Shown piece by piece: positions 50,383-59,602 of a stretch of 64,000 nt of DNA. A program made the translations under genes and the position numbers. The notes below the pieces were generated by a model, which searched no databases, was not told the origin of the DNA, and was given only the letters and a program-made list of their open reading frames with translations. Every line of letters begins with the position of its first letter. The first letter of the stretch is position 1. Location: contig NZ_OY762905.1 of assembly GCF_963666525.1 (NCBI RefSeq), positions 1,178,001-1,242,000 on the forward strand, written 5' to 3'. Origin of the DNA: an uncultured Cohaesibacter sp. (GTDB taxonomy: Bacteria; Pseudomonadota; Alphaproteobacteria; Rhizobiales; Cohaesibacteraceae).

Positions 50383-52089
50383 ATGACGGACCATGCAGCC
50401 TTTAGGGGCTTGGGACAGGCCTTCAGACTTGCGTCTGCGGCCGTCCTGCTGACTGCACTGACATCCATATCAGGACCGGTGATTGGATGGAGCAAAGCCT
50501 ATGCTTCCCCCACCGCCACAGCTGATAAACCATCCACTGAAAAGCAGATTACGGGCAAGAAGCCCGGCGAGACGGCCGACCACAGCAAGTTTGAAATCCT
50601 GCAACAGGATTTCAAGAGCGGGCCGGAAGTCACCAAGGCCTGCCTGTCCTGCCACACAGAAGCGGCCACTCAGGTGCATGATTCCATTCACTGGAAATGG
50701 GAATATGACAATGAGAAAACCGGCCAGAAGCTCGGTAAGCGCTATGTGATCAACGCCTTCTGCGGCAACGTCGCTTCCAACGAAGCCCGCTGCACTTCCT
50801 GCCACGCCGGTTACGGCTGGACGGACATGCGCAAGGATCCACCGGCAGCTCCAGAAGCGGTTGATTGCCTCGTCTGCCACGCAGACACGCAGTATTACAA
50901 GAAATTCCCGGCCAAGGCCGGATTGCCCATCACCGAACCGATGGACTTCAACGGCAAGCCCTTCAAGGTTTCCAACCTGATCGAAGCGGCGCAGTCCGTG
51001 AGCCTGCCACAACGCGACAACTGCGGTGCCTGCCACTATTATGGCGGCGGTGGCGATGGCGTCAAACACGGCGACATCGACAGCTCGCTCAACAAGCCGT
51101 CCAAGGACCTCGACGTCCACATGGCTGCCGACGGTGGCAACATGGCCTGCTCGGCCTGCCATTCCGGTTCGGGCCATGTCTGGCCAGGGTCGCGCTACGA
51201 CATGGAAGCCAAGCCGCAGGCACGCGACGATGAAGGCAAGAAGCTGCCTTCCTTTGCCATGCGTCGCATGAACGAAACCGCCTCCTGCGAGAGCTGCCAC
51301 ACAGATGCTCCCCACCAGGGCAAGACGCTGGCAGCCATCAAACTCAACAACCATACCGACACGGTTGCCTGCCAGACCTGCCATATTCCGGAGTTCGCTC
51401 GCGGCGGCGTTGCCACCAAGATGCTCTGGGACTGGTCGACTGCCGGCAAACTGAAGGATGGCAAGCCCTTCGCTCTCAAGGATGACAAGGGACATCCCAG
51501 CTACGATTCCAAGAAGGGTGACTTCATCTATGAAGAGAATGTCAAGCCAACCTACAGCTGGTTCAACGGGCAGTTCACCTATGTCACCGACAACGATCCG
51601 GTTGATACGTCCAAACCGGTCATCCTCAATGCCCTGGGCGGCAGCGCAAACGACGAGACCGCCCGCATCTGGCCGTTCAAGCTGATGCACACCAAGCAGC
51701 CGATCGATGCGGAAAGCAAGAAGCTTGTCTATATGCATCTGTTCGGCAAGGACTCAGACGCCTTCTGGAAAAGCTTTGACTGGCCGAACGCCATCAAGGC
51801 CGGACAGGAATACATGGGCAAGGACTATTCGGGCAAATTCGAGTTCATCGAAACCCGCATGTGGTGGCCCATCACCCACATGGTTGCTCCGTCGGACAAG
51901 GCCGTGCAGTGCGATGAATGCCACTCCAAGGGCGGCCGTCTCGAAGGTATCGAAGGGGTCTACATTCCCGGGCGGGACGACATGCCCCTCATCAACTGGC
52001 TGGGCTATGGCCTGATCATCCTGACCATTCTGGGCGTGGCCATCCACACGATCTTCCGCATTGCCACCCGCAACCAGCGCCAACACTAG
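50383..52089 (+). CDS. Octaheme c-type cytochrome, tetrathionate reductase family (copy 1)
   Basis: The 568-residue protein has an N-terminal export signal/anchor (residues 12-38), eight CxxCH heme sites (C87, C137, C162, C214, C256, C302, C330, C510 as first cysteines) and a C-terminal transmembrane helix (GYGLIILTILGVAIHTIF, residues 541-558). Order and spacing match the octaheme tetrathionate reductase (OTR) family, whose Shewanella member is soluble and reduces tetrathionate, nitrite and hydroxylamine in vitro. A non-heme cysteine, C127 (NAFCGNVASNE), lies before heme 2 and may be the active-site cysteine. GGGAGGA precedes ATG 50383. The cytochrome b gene follows 13 bp later. Physiological substrate unknown. 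Confidence 0.88.
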   Translation: MTDHAAFRGLGQAFRLASAAVLLTALTSISGPVIGWSKAYASPTATADKPSTEKQITGKKPGETADHSKFEILQQDFKSGPEVTKACLSCHTEAATQVHDSIHWKWEYDNEKTGQKLGKRYVINAFCGNVASNEARCTSCHAGYGWTDMRKDPPAAPEAVDCLVCHADTQYYKKFPAKAGLPITEPMDFNGKPFKVSNLIEAAQSVSLPQRDNCGACHYYGGGGDGVKHGDIDSSLNKPSKDLDVHMAADGGNMACSACHSGSGHVWPGSRYDMEAKPQARDDEGKKLPSFAMRRMNETASCESCHTDAPHQGKTLAAIKLNNHTDTVACQTCHIPEFARGGVATKMLWDWSTAGKLKDGKPFALKDDKGHPSYDSKKGDFIYEENVKPTYSWFNGQFTYVTDNDPVDTSKPVILNALGGSANDETARIWPFKLMHTKQPIDAESKKLVYMHLFGKDSDAFWKSFDWPNAIKAGQEYMGKDYSGKFEFIETRMWWPITHMVAPSDKAVQCDECHSKGGRLEGIEGVYIPGRDDMPLINWLGYGLIILTILGVAIHTIFRIATRNQRQH

Positions 52090-52102
52090 GGAGGACAGAC
52101 AC

Positions 52103-52819
52103 ATGACCGACATGACATCTGCCTCGGGCCCTGCCTCTGGCAAGGCAGAAAGCAGCAAGGCCAAAATCTTTCATCGCAAGGTCAAGAACTACAGTCGCTA
52201 TGAACGCTTCTGGCACTGGTCTCAGGCGATCCTGATCTTCACCCTGGCCTTCTCCGGCTTCACGGTGCACGGGACGATCCGCTTCATCCCGTTCGCCAAG
52301 GCGGTAATGATCCACGATATCGCCGCCTTCGTGCTGATCTTCCTGTGGCTGTTCACGGCCTTCTGGACCTTCACCACCGGACAATGGCGCCATTTCGTGC
52401 CCACCAACGCCGGACTCTGGGACGTCATCATGCACTATCTCGTTGGCATGATGCGTGGTCAGCCCCATCCCTACAAGCGCACACTCAGCCGCAAGCAGAA
52501 CCCGCTGCAGTCCTTTGCCTACTTCTCCATCATGACTGTGGTTGGTCCGTTGCTCTGGCTCTCCGGGCTGGCCTATATGTTCTACAGCTTCTGGGAAGGC
52601 AACTCGGGCAACAACGACATCTTCAGCCTGATCGTGCTATTGCACCTCATCGGGGCTTTCCTGATGGTCGCCTTCGTGATCGGCCATATCTATATGGTCA
52701 CCACGGGCAAGACGCTGATCCATTACACCAAAGCCATGATCACCGGCTTTGAGGACATGGAACTGACGGAAGCCGAGGTCACCTATCTCGAAACCCACGA
52801 ACCGGACCGCATCAAGTAA
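52103..52819 (+). CDS. Cytochrome b, quinone-linked partner of octaheme cytochrome 1
   Basis: The 238-residue protein has four or five transmembrane helices of the cytochrome b561/Ni-Fe hydrogenase b-type family (PF01292). The histidines WHWSQAILIF (helix 1), MIHDIAAFVL (helix 2) and GHIYMVTTGK near the C-terminus are likely heme b ligands. It would link the octaheme cytochrome at the periplasmic face to the quinone pool. GGGAGGA precedes ATG 52103. A terminator follows. Confidence 0.86.
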   Translation: MTDMTSASGPASGKAESSKAKIFHRKVKNYSRYERFWHWSQAILIFTLAFSGFTVHGTIRFIPFAKAVMIHDIAAFVLIFLWLFTAFWTFTTGQWRHFVPTNAGLWDVIMHYLVGMMRGQPHPYKRTLSRKQNPLQSFAYFSIMTVVGPLLWLSGLAYMFYSFWEGNSGNNDIFSLIVLLHLIGAFLMVAFVIGHIYMVTTGKTLIHYTKAMITGFEDMELTEAEVTYLETHEPDRIK

Positions 52820-52847
52820 GAACAACAGCACCGAGCAAACCAGCCAG

Positions 52848-52878
52848 GGTCGCAGCGGCAACGCTGCGGCCTTTTTCT
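52848..52878 (+). terminator. Terminator of the first octaheme module
   Basis: GGTCGCAGC (52848-52856) pairs with GCTGCGGCC (52863-52871), with one G-T pair, followed by TTTTTCTTT. It separates the two modules transcriptionally. Confidence 0.82.
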
Positions 52879-52978
52879 TTGCCTCATGGCGTGACATGTC
52901 GGGGCTCGTTCCCAGCCCTCAATCGGGCGCTAGACAATCGGTTACGACCAAGGACGTGTGACAACGCGCCTCATCAAC

Positions 52979-53012
52979 TATATTCGAATAGCCCAAATAG
53001 GTATTTTATAGT
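52979..53012 (+). promoter_or_regulatory. Promoter of the second octaheme module with a TATTCGAATA palindrome
   Basis: The perfect palindrome TATTCGAATA (52981-52990) covers the expected -35 position of a -10 TATAGT at 53007-53012. The core ATATTCGA recurs in the control regions of the DUF2892 and sqr genes. It is a likely regulator site. Confidence 0.5.
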
Positions 53013-53130
53013 CTTGTTTAAAAGATCTGCTGACACGGTCCGGAGCCGGGTCGGCTTCTCATGACAACCAGATCAGTTTCTGCCGGGAAAGTTGATCTTC
53101 TTGCCTTTTTGCATTTGTTCGGAGGACCAC

Positions 53131-54879
53131 ATGGCGAACTTTGCATTTGGAGGCGGATGGCCACTCGACAGGACCAGCAAGGGATCTGGTCTGGCGGCCT
53201 CTGCCCTCATTCTTATGTCACTGCTATTGCTGCCGGTTGGTAGAGCGTCGGCCGCTTCGGGCGACGCCCTGCCCCATTCGCCGCTCAGCCCGGATGCAAA
53301 GGCCAGCCTGCAGCTTTCTGGCAAGCCAGCTGGCGGCACGGCCGATCACTCCAGGTTCGAGATCCTGCAGCAGGAATTCAAATCCGGCCCCGAGGTCACC
53401 AAGGCCTGCCTTGCCTGCCACACCGAAGCGGCAGACCAGGTGCAGCACACCCTGCACTGGAAATGGGAAACCACCAACGAGGCGACCGGCCAGACCCTTG
53501 GCAAACGGACGGTGATCAACGCCTTCTGCGGCAACGTCGCTTCCAACGAGCCACGCTGCACCTCCTGTCACGCCGGTTATGGCTGGGAGGACATGCGCAA
53601 GGATCCGCCGTCCGAGCCGGAAGCGGTGGATTGCCTTGTCTGCCATGCGGACACTGCCCTCTACAGCAAATACCCGACCAAGGCCGGACATCCGCTCTAT
53701 GAGCCGATAACGGTCAACGGCAAGACGGAGATGCCCCCCGACCTTGGCAAGGCAGCCCGGTCGGTCACCAATCCGCAACGCCAGAATTGCGGCTCCTGCC
53801 ACTATTACGGCGGCGGCGGCGATGGCGTCAAACACGGCGATCTGGACAGTTCTCTGAACCAGCCGGACAAGACGCTCGACGTGCATATGAACAAGGACGG
53901 TCTCAACATGGCCTGCACCGCCTGTCACGCAGGCTCCGGCCATCAATGGCCCGGCTCGCGTTACAGTATGGAGGCCAAGCCGACAACCGTTACCAAGAAT
54001 GGCGAGGAAACAAAGACTGCCAAGATCCGCAAGCTTGATCAGTTGGCCAGCCTGATGGAACCATCGGCGACCTGCGAAAGCTGCCACTCGAACCGCCCCC
54101 ATGACGGCAGCGACCTGATGGGCATCAAGCTCAACGACCACACCGATACGGTTGCCTGCCAGACCTGCCACATCCCCGAATTTGCCCGCGGCGGCGTTGC
54201 CACAAAGACTCTCTGGGACTGGTCAACCGCTGGCAAGCTGAAGGACGGCAAACCCTACAAGGACATGGATGAGCATGGTCACCCCAGCTACATGTCTGAA
54301 AAGGGCAACTTCGAATATGGCGAAAAAATCCAGCCGTTCTATGCCTGGTTCAACGGCGAAACCACATGGACCCTGCTGGACGACAAGATCGATCCCTCCA
54401 AGGTCGTCGAGATCAACGCCCTTGGCGGCTCTCCAAGTGATGGCAAATCGCGCATCTGGCCTTTCAAGCAGATGCTGTCTCGCCAGCCTTATGACATGGA
54501 AACCAACCAGTTGGTCTACAATCATGTCTTCGGCAAGGACGACACGGCCCTCTGGACCAATTTCGACTGGAGCAAATCCGTGCCCGCGGCGATGGACTTC
54601 ATCGGCAAGGACTTCTCCGGCAAGCTCGGCTTTGTCGACACCCACATGTATTGGCCTATCACCCACATGGTCGCGCCGAAAGATCAGGCCGTGCGCTGCA
54701 CTGAGTGCCACGCCAGACAGGGCCGCCTTGATGGCATCACCGGCATCTACATGCCAGGGCGTGACACGTTCAAATGGCTGGACTGGATCGGCTACGCCGC
54801 CTTCGGCCTTACCGTGCTGGGCGTCCTGTTCCACGCCTTGCTGCGCATCATCTTCCGCAATCGCAAGAAACAGGCCTGA
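53131..54879 (+). CDS. Octaheme c-type cytochrome, tetrathionate reductase family (copy 2)
   Basis: The 582-residue paralogue of copy 1 has a signal/anchor segment (residues 20-42), eight CxxCH sites (first cysteines C93, C143, C168, C220, C262, C315, C343, C523) and a C-terminal transmembrane helix (AAFGLTVLGVLFHALLRIIF). The non-heme cysteine is conserved (C133, NAFCGNVASNEPRCTSCH). It differs from copy 1 mainly in a longer loop between hemes 5 and 6 and in the last 60 residues. GGAGGA precedes ATG 53131. The cytochrome b gene follows 11 bp later. The two copies may differ in substrate, redox potential or regulation. Confidence 0.88.
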   Translation: MANFAFGGGWPLDRTSKGSGLAASALILMSLLLLPVGRASAASGDALPHSPLSPDAKASLQLSGKPAGGTADHSRFEILQQEFKSGPEVTKACLACHTEAADQVQHTLHWKWETTNEATGQTLGKRTVINAFCGNVASNEPRCTSCHAGYGWEDMRKDPPSEPEAVDCLVCHADTALYSKYPTKAGHPLYEPITVNGKTEMPPDLGKAARSVTNPQRQNCGSCHYYGGGGDGVKHGDLDSSLNQPDKTLDVHMNKDGLNMACTACHAGSGHQWPGSRYSMEAKPTTVTKNGEETKTAKIRKLDQLASLMEPSATCESCHSNRPHDGSDLMGIKLNDHTDTVACQTCHIPEFARGGVATKTLWDWSTAGKLKDGKPYKDMDEHGHPSYMSEKGNFEYGEKIQPFYAWFNGETTWTLLDDKIDPSKVVEINALGGSPSDGKSRIWPFKQMLSRQPYDMETNQLVYNHVFGKDDTALWTNFDWSKSVPAAMDFIGKDFSGKLGFVDTHMYWPITHMVAPKDQAVRCTECHARQGRLDGITGIYMPGRDTFKWLDWIGYAAFGLTVLGVLFHALLRIIFRNRKKQA

Positions 54880-54890
54880 GGAGACCAATC

Positions 54891-55631
54891 ATGACTGACA
54901 TACCGTCTTCCACCTCGTCTTCTGGCCCGTCTTCCGGCCGATCTGAAGAACTGACCAACCGGCCAGATGTCAAAAAGCGGGCGGTGAAGATCTACACCCG
55001 CTACGAACGCTTCTGGCACTGGTCACAGGCGCTGCTGATCTTCATTCTGGCCTTCTCCGGCTTCAATCTGCATGGCACGCTCTCCCTCGTGCCCTTCCCG
55101 CTGGCGGTCATGGTTCACACCTACGCCGCCCTCCTGCTGCTGGTGCTCTGGCTCTTTACCACCTTCTGGAACTTCACCACCGGACAGTGGCGCCACTATC
55201 TGCCGCAAAACAAGGGATTGTTCGCCGTGATCAAATTCTATGCCTACGGCATCATCATGGGCGCGCCGCACCCCTATTCGAAAAGCCTTGCCCGCAAGCA
55301 GAATGCCCTGCAATCACTGGCCTATCTGACTTTCATGGTCATCATCGGCCCGGCCCTCTGGCTCTCGGGCATCGCCTATCTGCTCTATGGCCTTTGGGAA
55401 ACAATCCAGAACAGCCAGCAGATGTTTTCGCTGGTCGCCTTCGTGCACACGGCAGCCGCCTTTGCCATGATCACCTTCGTCGTCATCCATGTCTACATGA
55501 CGACCACCGGCAAGACGGTGTTCCACTACATCAGGACGATGATTACCGGCTACGAAAAGATCGAACTGACGCCCGCCGAGGAGGCCTATCTGGAAGAGCA
55601 GCAACCGGACATGCTGAAGGCCGACAATTAG
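54891..55631 (+). CDS. Cytochrome b, quinone-linked partner of octaheme cytochrome 2
   Basis: The 246-residue paralogue of the first cytochrome b has the same helices and likely heme-ligand histidines (WHWSQALLIF, MVHTYAALLL, IHVYMTTTGK), and the shared loop TTGQWRHYLPQNKGL. A serine-rich, disordered N-terminus precedes the first helix. TGAGGAG overlaps the stop of the octaheme gene, so translation is likely coupled. Confidence 0.86.
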   Translation: MTDIPSSTSSSGPSSGRSEELTNRPDVKKRAVKIYTRYERFWHWSQALLIFILAFSGFNLHGTLSLVPFPLAVMVHTYAALLLLVLWLFTTFWNFTTGQWRHYLPQNKGLFAVIKFYAYGIIMGAPHPYSKSLARKQNALQSLAYLTFMVIIGPALWLSGIAYLLYGLWETIQNSQQMFSLVAFVHTAAAFAMITFVVIHVYMTTTGKTVFHYIRTMITGYEKIELTPAEEAYLEEQQPDMLKADN

Positions 55632-55655
55632 CTCGAATACCTGCTCCAAAAAAGA

Positions 55656-55687
55656 AGCCGCAGCACATGCTGCGGCTTGTTCTTTGC
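55656..55687. terminator. Bidirectional terminator between cytochrome b and DUF2892 genes
   Basis: A perfect 11-bp stem, AAGCCGCAGCA (55656-55666) with TGCTGCGGCTT (55669-55679), has T-rich tails on both strands and lies between convergent genes. Confidence 0.85.
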
Positions 55688-55731
55688 GACACGACCAGAC
55701 CTAAGGGACAGCCCCTGCCCCTTGTTGGCAA

Positions 55732-55935
55732 TTATTCGAAAGCCGTGCCTGGCTTGACGCCGAACTTTTTCAGGATCATCGCTGCCGGGCAGAAGCCGGT
55801 GAAGGCAGATTGCAGCATGTTGGCACCGATGAAAACCGTGAACCAGACAAACAGCGGATGAACATAAACCGTAAGCAGGACGGAAAGCAGGACCATGAAG
55901 CCTGCGAATGCGAGAATGGAGCGATCCAGAGACAT
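55732..55935 (-). CDS. YgaP-like DUF2892 small membrane protein
   Basis: The 67-residue protein has two transmembrane helices ([17 protein letters not shown] and [18 protein letters not shown]) and the family motif [18 protein letters not shown]2892 forms the membrane part of YgaP, where it is fused to a rhodanese that handles persulfides; free-standing copies often lie near sulfide or thiosulfate genes. Here it lies between octaheme and sqr genes, which supports a sulfur role. GAGGTG precedes ATG 55935. Its promoter (TTGTTA, 17 bp, TAATTT, minus strand) contains the ATATTCG core. Confidence 0.85.
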   Translation of the reverse strand: MSLDRSILAFAGFMVLLSVLLTVYVHPLFVWFTVFIGANMLQSAFTGFCPAAMILKKFGVKPGTAFE

Positions 55936-55955
55936 TTTAGCACCTCGTTAAATTA

Positions 55956-55971
55956 GAACTTGCGAATATAC
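55956..55971 (-). promoter_or_regulatory. ATATTCG element in the DUF2892 promoter
   Basis: Read on the minus strand, GTATATTCGCAAGTTC lies between the -35 TTGTTA and -10 TAATTT. The core is shared with the second octaheme promoter and the sqr promoter. Confidence 0.45.
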
Positions 55972-56192
55972 ATAACAAATGATTTTCGCAAGGTAAAGTC
56001 CTAAGATCGGGATTCATGCTGAGGCAAGCTGTCGCGGCCAGAAGGCGGCCTACGGCCCATCACATACATTTGTATCAGCTGCCCCGAAATCGTCACAATA
56101 TTGATCAGCTTGCGCCCATTTTACCGCAAATCTGGGCCTTAATCCCGTGAGACAGTGATCACGGACCAACCCTTTTTCGGGAACTCAGAACA

Positions 56193-58718
56193 ATGAAATT
56201 GCCAGAGACTCTTTTTAATGACCGGATCAAAGATCGGAAAAGAAAGCGCCATAGCATTGCACTGCACCCAAAAGCCGATCTCGAGCATTCCTTTTCCAAA
56301 GCCTTCAAGATCTGGATCGGCGCCTACGCGCTGATTGTCGCCGTAGCCCTGACTGTAACCTTTGGCTCCCAGGCTCATTCCAGCCCGGCCACAGCCGTCA
56401 GCCCGCAAGCGGTTCCCATTGCCTCCCCTCTCCTCGTCACCCCCGATGACATGCAATCGGGTGGCCTTCTGTTCAAGGCCAAGGAGGCGGGCAAATATAT
56501 TGAAGCCCCGAAAGTCGCCACCGACATCAAGGTCGACGTCACCGGCCCGGTTGCGCGTACCATCGTGACGCAAAAATTTCTCAATCCGAGCGATGCCTGG
56601 GTGGAAGGGATCTATGTCTTTCCGCTGCCGGATACCGCCGCTGTCGACCAGTTGAAGATGAAGATCGGCGACAGGATCATCGAAGGCAAGATCAAGCCAC
56701 GGGAAGAAGCGCGCCAGATCTATGAAACCGCCAAACAGGAAGGCAAGAAGGCGAGCCTCCTGGAACAGCAGCGCCCCAATCTGTTTACCAACGCCGTGGC
56801 CAATATCGGCCCGAATGACTCGGTTACCATCCAGATCGAATACCAGCAGACCATTCCGCGCAAGGACGAGGAATTCTCCCTGCGTGTGCCGCTGGTCGTC
56901 GCACCGCGCTACAACCCTCTCGCCAAGCCACTGCAGCCGGTCATCGACCTCAAGGCCAACCAGTCCGATGGTGGCAACGGCTGGTCCAGCACGGACCCTG
57001 TGCCGGACCGCGACACCATCACCGCCCCCGTGCTCGACCCGGAGAAGGCTGGCAAGAGCAATCCGGTCAGTCTCAGTATAGATCTGAAAGCCGGCTTCCC
57101 CCTCGACAAGGTCGTCAGCCACTATCATGACGTGGTCATCAAGCCGGTTGATAGCAAGGAAATGTCCCTCAGCCTCAAGGGCGAGGCTGTTCCGGCAGAC
57201 AAGGATTTCCTCCTGACCTGGACTGGCAAGCCGACCGAAACCCCGAACCTTGGCCTCTTCAGCCAGACCCTCAAGGATGACCCCACCGGGCGTCAGACCG
57301 GAGATGGCCAGAAGAAGGAAGCCAATGGCGAGGAACGGGAAGAGGAAACCCTCTCTGAGGGCGACGCCGACCAGTATCTGCTTGCCTATATCACCCCGCC
57401 TTACAAGCTGGCCAAGGACTTGCAGACGCCGCCACGCGAGGTCGTCTTCGTCATTGACCAATCTGGTTCGATGGATGGCCCGTCCATCCTGCAGGCCAGA
57501 GAAAGCCTGATTGAAGCCCTCGGCCAACTGAGGCCGGAAGACAAATTCCAGATCATCCGCTTCAACAACGAAATGGCGCAGCTGTTCCCATCGCCTCAGC
57601 CAGCCGACAAGGAAAACCTGTCAACGGCCCGCTACTGGGTAGCCGCAATCCGGGCCGAGGGGGGCACCGAGATGCTTCCGGCGATGCAGGCTGCGCTGAG
57701 AGATGTAAACCCGAACGCTCCGACCCTGCGGCAGGTGATCTTCCTCACCGACGGTGCCATCGGCAACGAGCGTGAACTGTTCGAAACCGTCAAGGCGCAG
57801 AAAGGTCGCTCCCGCATCTTCACCGTCGGCATCGGCTCTGCCCCCAACAGCTTCTTCATGTCCCGCGCTGCCGAAGTCGGTCGCGGCACCTTCACCCAGA
57901 TCGGAGACATCACGGAAGTCAAAGGCAAGATGGCCGAGCTGTTCACCCAGCTGACAACCCCGGTTGCCACCGACCTCAGCATTTCCTTTGCCAACGGCAA
58001 GAACATCGAGGCATCCCCGAGCGAACTGCCCGACCTCTACAAGGGAGAGCCCGTCATCGTCGCTTTCAAGGGCAAGGATCTGGGTAACGAGCTGACCCTC
58101 AGCGGTCGCTTTGACAATCAACCATGGTCGATGACCGTGGACATAACCAAGGCAGCACCGTCCGCCGCCGTCGACAAGCTGTGGGCCCGTGGCAAGATCC
58201 GTCAGTTGGAGAATGAGCGTCTGTTGTCTACCGACAGCGCCGGTATCGACAAGGCGATCGAGACCCTCGGCCTCCGTCACCATCTGGTGACACGCCTCAC
58301 CAGCCTCGTCGCCGTGGATGTGACTCCAGCTCGACCGGAAGGCGAAACACTGGACAGCCGCAAGGTGCCGCTCAACCTGCCAGACGGCTGGAACATGGAT
58401 GCTGTCTTCGGGGAAGAGCCCCAGCCTCAGCCATCCATGGCCCCCAATGCTCCAACGGGATCCGCGGCTCCGATGCGAGCACTCAAACGCAGCTTCGGCT
58501 TCAGTGCTCCGGCGATGAAAGCGATGGCCACGAGCCCTGCCCCGGACAGCAACGCCAGAGTGGCATCTCTGGTACCGACCGGCGGTAATCAGATCCTGCT
58601 GCCGAAAACGGCAACCCCGGCCAGCCTGTTGATCCTCGCAGGCATAGCCCTGCTGACACTGGCAGGCGCCCTGCTCGCCTGGCTGCAATGGCGCAAGATC
58701 GCACCGGAGCTGCGCTGA
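56193..58718 (+). CDS. VIT/vWA protein, marine proteobacterial sortase target
   Basis: The 841-residue surface protein has an N-terminal transmembrane/signal region (residues about 40-65), a VIT domain (residues about 110-235), a von Willebrand A domain with MIDAS motif VIDQSGSMDG near residue 424 and FLTDG later, and a C-terminal sorting signal: LPKTA at 803-807, a hydrophobic helix (LLILAGIALLTLAGALLAWL) and a basic tail. This is the known TIGR03788-type substrate always paired with a class GN sortase. It is presumably cleaved at LPKTA and attached to an unknown acceptor at the cell envelope. The sortase gene follows 80 bp later. Confidence 0.9.
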   Translation: MKLPETLFNDRIKDRKRKRHSIALHPKADLEHSFSKAFKIWIGAYALIVAVALTVTFGSQAHSSPATAVSPQAVPIASPLLVTPDDMQSGGLLFKAKEAGKYIEAPKVATDIKVDVTGPVARTIVTQKFLNPSDAWVEGIYVFPLPDTAAVDQLKMKIGDRIIEGKIKPREEARQIYETAKQEGKKASLLEQQRPNLFTNAVANIGPNDSVTIQIEYQQTIPRKDEEFSLRVPLVVAPRYNPLAKPLQPVIDLKANQSDGGNGWSSTDPVPDRDTITAPVLDPEKAGKSNPVSLSIDLKAGFPLDKVVSHYHDVVIKPVDSKEMSLSLKGEAVPADKDFLLTWTGKPTETPNLGLFSQTLKDDPTGRQTGDGQKKEANGEEREEETLSEGDADQYLLAYITPPYKLAKDLQTPPREVVFVIDQSGSMDGPSILQARESLIEALGQLRPEDKFQIIRFNNEMAQLFPSPQPADKENLSTARYWVAAIRAEGGTEMLPAMQAALRDVNPNAPTLRQVIFLTDGAIGNERELFETVKAQKGRSRIFTVGIGSAPNSFFMSRAAEVGRGTFTQIGDITEVKGKMAELFTQLTTPVATDLSISFANGKNIEASPSELPDLYKGEPVIVAFKGKDLGNELTLSGRFDNQPWSMTVDITKAAPSAAVDKLWARGKIRQLENERLLSTDSAGIDKAIETLGLRHHLVTRLTSLVAVDVTPARPEGETLDSRKVPLNLPDGWNMDAVFGEEPQPQPSMAPNAPTGSAAPMRALKRSFGFSAPAMKAMATSPAPDSNARVASLVPTGGNQILLPKTATPASLLILAGIALLTLAGALLAWLQWRKIAPELR

Positions 58719-58798
58719 TACATACATGACAATCCGCACAATCCGCGCACGGGGCCACTCCGTGCGCGGCATCAACCACCATGCATCACAGGAACACC

Positions 58799-59473
58799 AT
58801 GAGATACCCCCGCCCCACGCAGTATAATTTAGGCACACTTTGTGCCGTGGCTCTTGGACTGCTGGGGCTGGGGTTGCTGATCTGGGGCAGTTGGATCCCC
58901 ATCAAGGCGCAACTGGCGCAGGTCCTTTTGGAGCGCGCCTGGCAACAGAGCAGAGCGGATGGCATGCCACACAAGGCATGGCCATGGGCTGACAGTTGGC
59001 CGGTCGCCCGCCTGACCATCCCATCCCTTGATCTCCAGACCATCATCCTCAAGGAAGCCGGTGGCGAAGGGCTAGCTTTCGGTCCCGTTCTGCTTGCGCA
59101 GGGAGCGCGACTGGGTACGGCAGGCACGAGCATCATCGCCGCTCATCGGGACACCCATTTCCAGCCCCTCCAGCAACTTCAGACCGGAGCCATGGTGGAG
59201 ATCGAACAGATGTCTGGCCCTACGCTTACCTATCGCATCGACGGCAGCAAGATCGTTCGCTGGGACCAGTCGGGCCTGCAGAAGGACAGTCCGAGCCCGT
59301 TGCTGGTGCTCTCATCCTGTTGGCCGTTTGACGGCATGGTCGGCGGTCCCTTGCGCTATCTCGCCTTTGCAAGCCCAACCGAGGCAACCACCCGCCTGCT
59401 GACAGGAGCCACCCCCGCTCCGGTCCCGACCCGGCTGGCGGCCTTCACCGGGGCTGCGTCACAACGCCCCTGA
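58799..59473 (+). CDS. Class GN sortase
   Basis: The 224-residue transpeptidase has one N-terminal membrane helix (VALGLLGLGLLIWGSWI) and the sortase catalytic triad: H116 (IIAAHRDTH), C174 (LVLSSCWPF) and R186 (GGPLRYL). Class GN is the gram-negative group dedicated to one neighbouring vWA substrate. ATG 58799 has AGGA five bases upstream; ATG 58781 in the same frame is less likely. The active site faces the periplasm. Confidence 0.92.
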   Translation: MRYPRPTQYNLGTLCAVALGLLGLGLLIWGSWIPIKAQLAQVLLERAWQQSRADGMPHKAWPWADSWPVARLTIPSLDLQTIILKEAGGEGLAFGPVLLAQGARLGTAGTSIIAAHRDTHFQPLQQLQTGAMVEIEQMSGPTLTYRIDGSKIVRWDQSGLQKDSPSPLLVLSSCWPFDGMVGGPLRYLAFASPTEATTRLLTGATPAPVPTRLAAFTGAASQRP

Positions 59474-59602
59474 TTCATCAAATTCCTTGTTCGATTGATG
59501 AATAGAATTCAGTTGCAGTGATGGGGCTGTTTGCCTTAGAAGTCGGTGATCCGGACAAACAGTGCGCCGGAGCTCTCCCTTACCGTTCTGAAAGCTGCTC
59601 CA

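Noticed and set aside
50383-54879. Hydroxylamine oxidoreductase or nitrite reductase (NrfA) identity for the octaheme proteins
   Set aside because: There is no CxxCK motif, and no tyrosine-crosslink context is recognisable; heme spacing fits the tetrathionate reductase family better.
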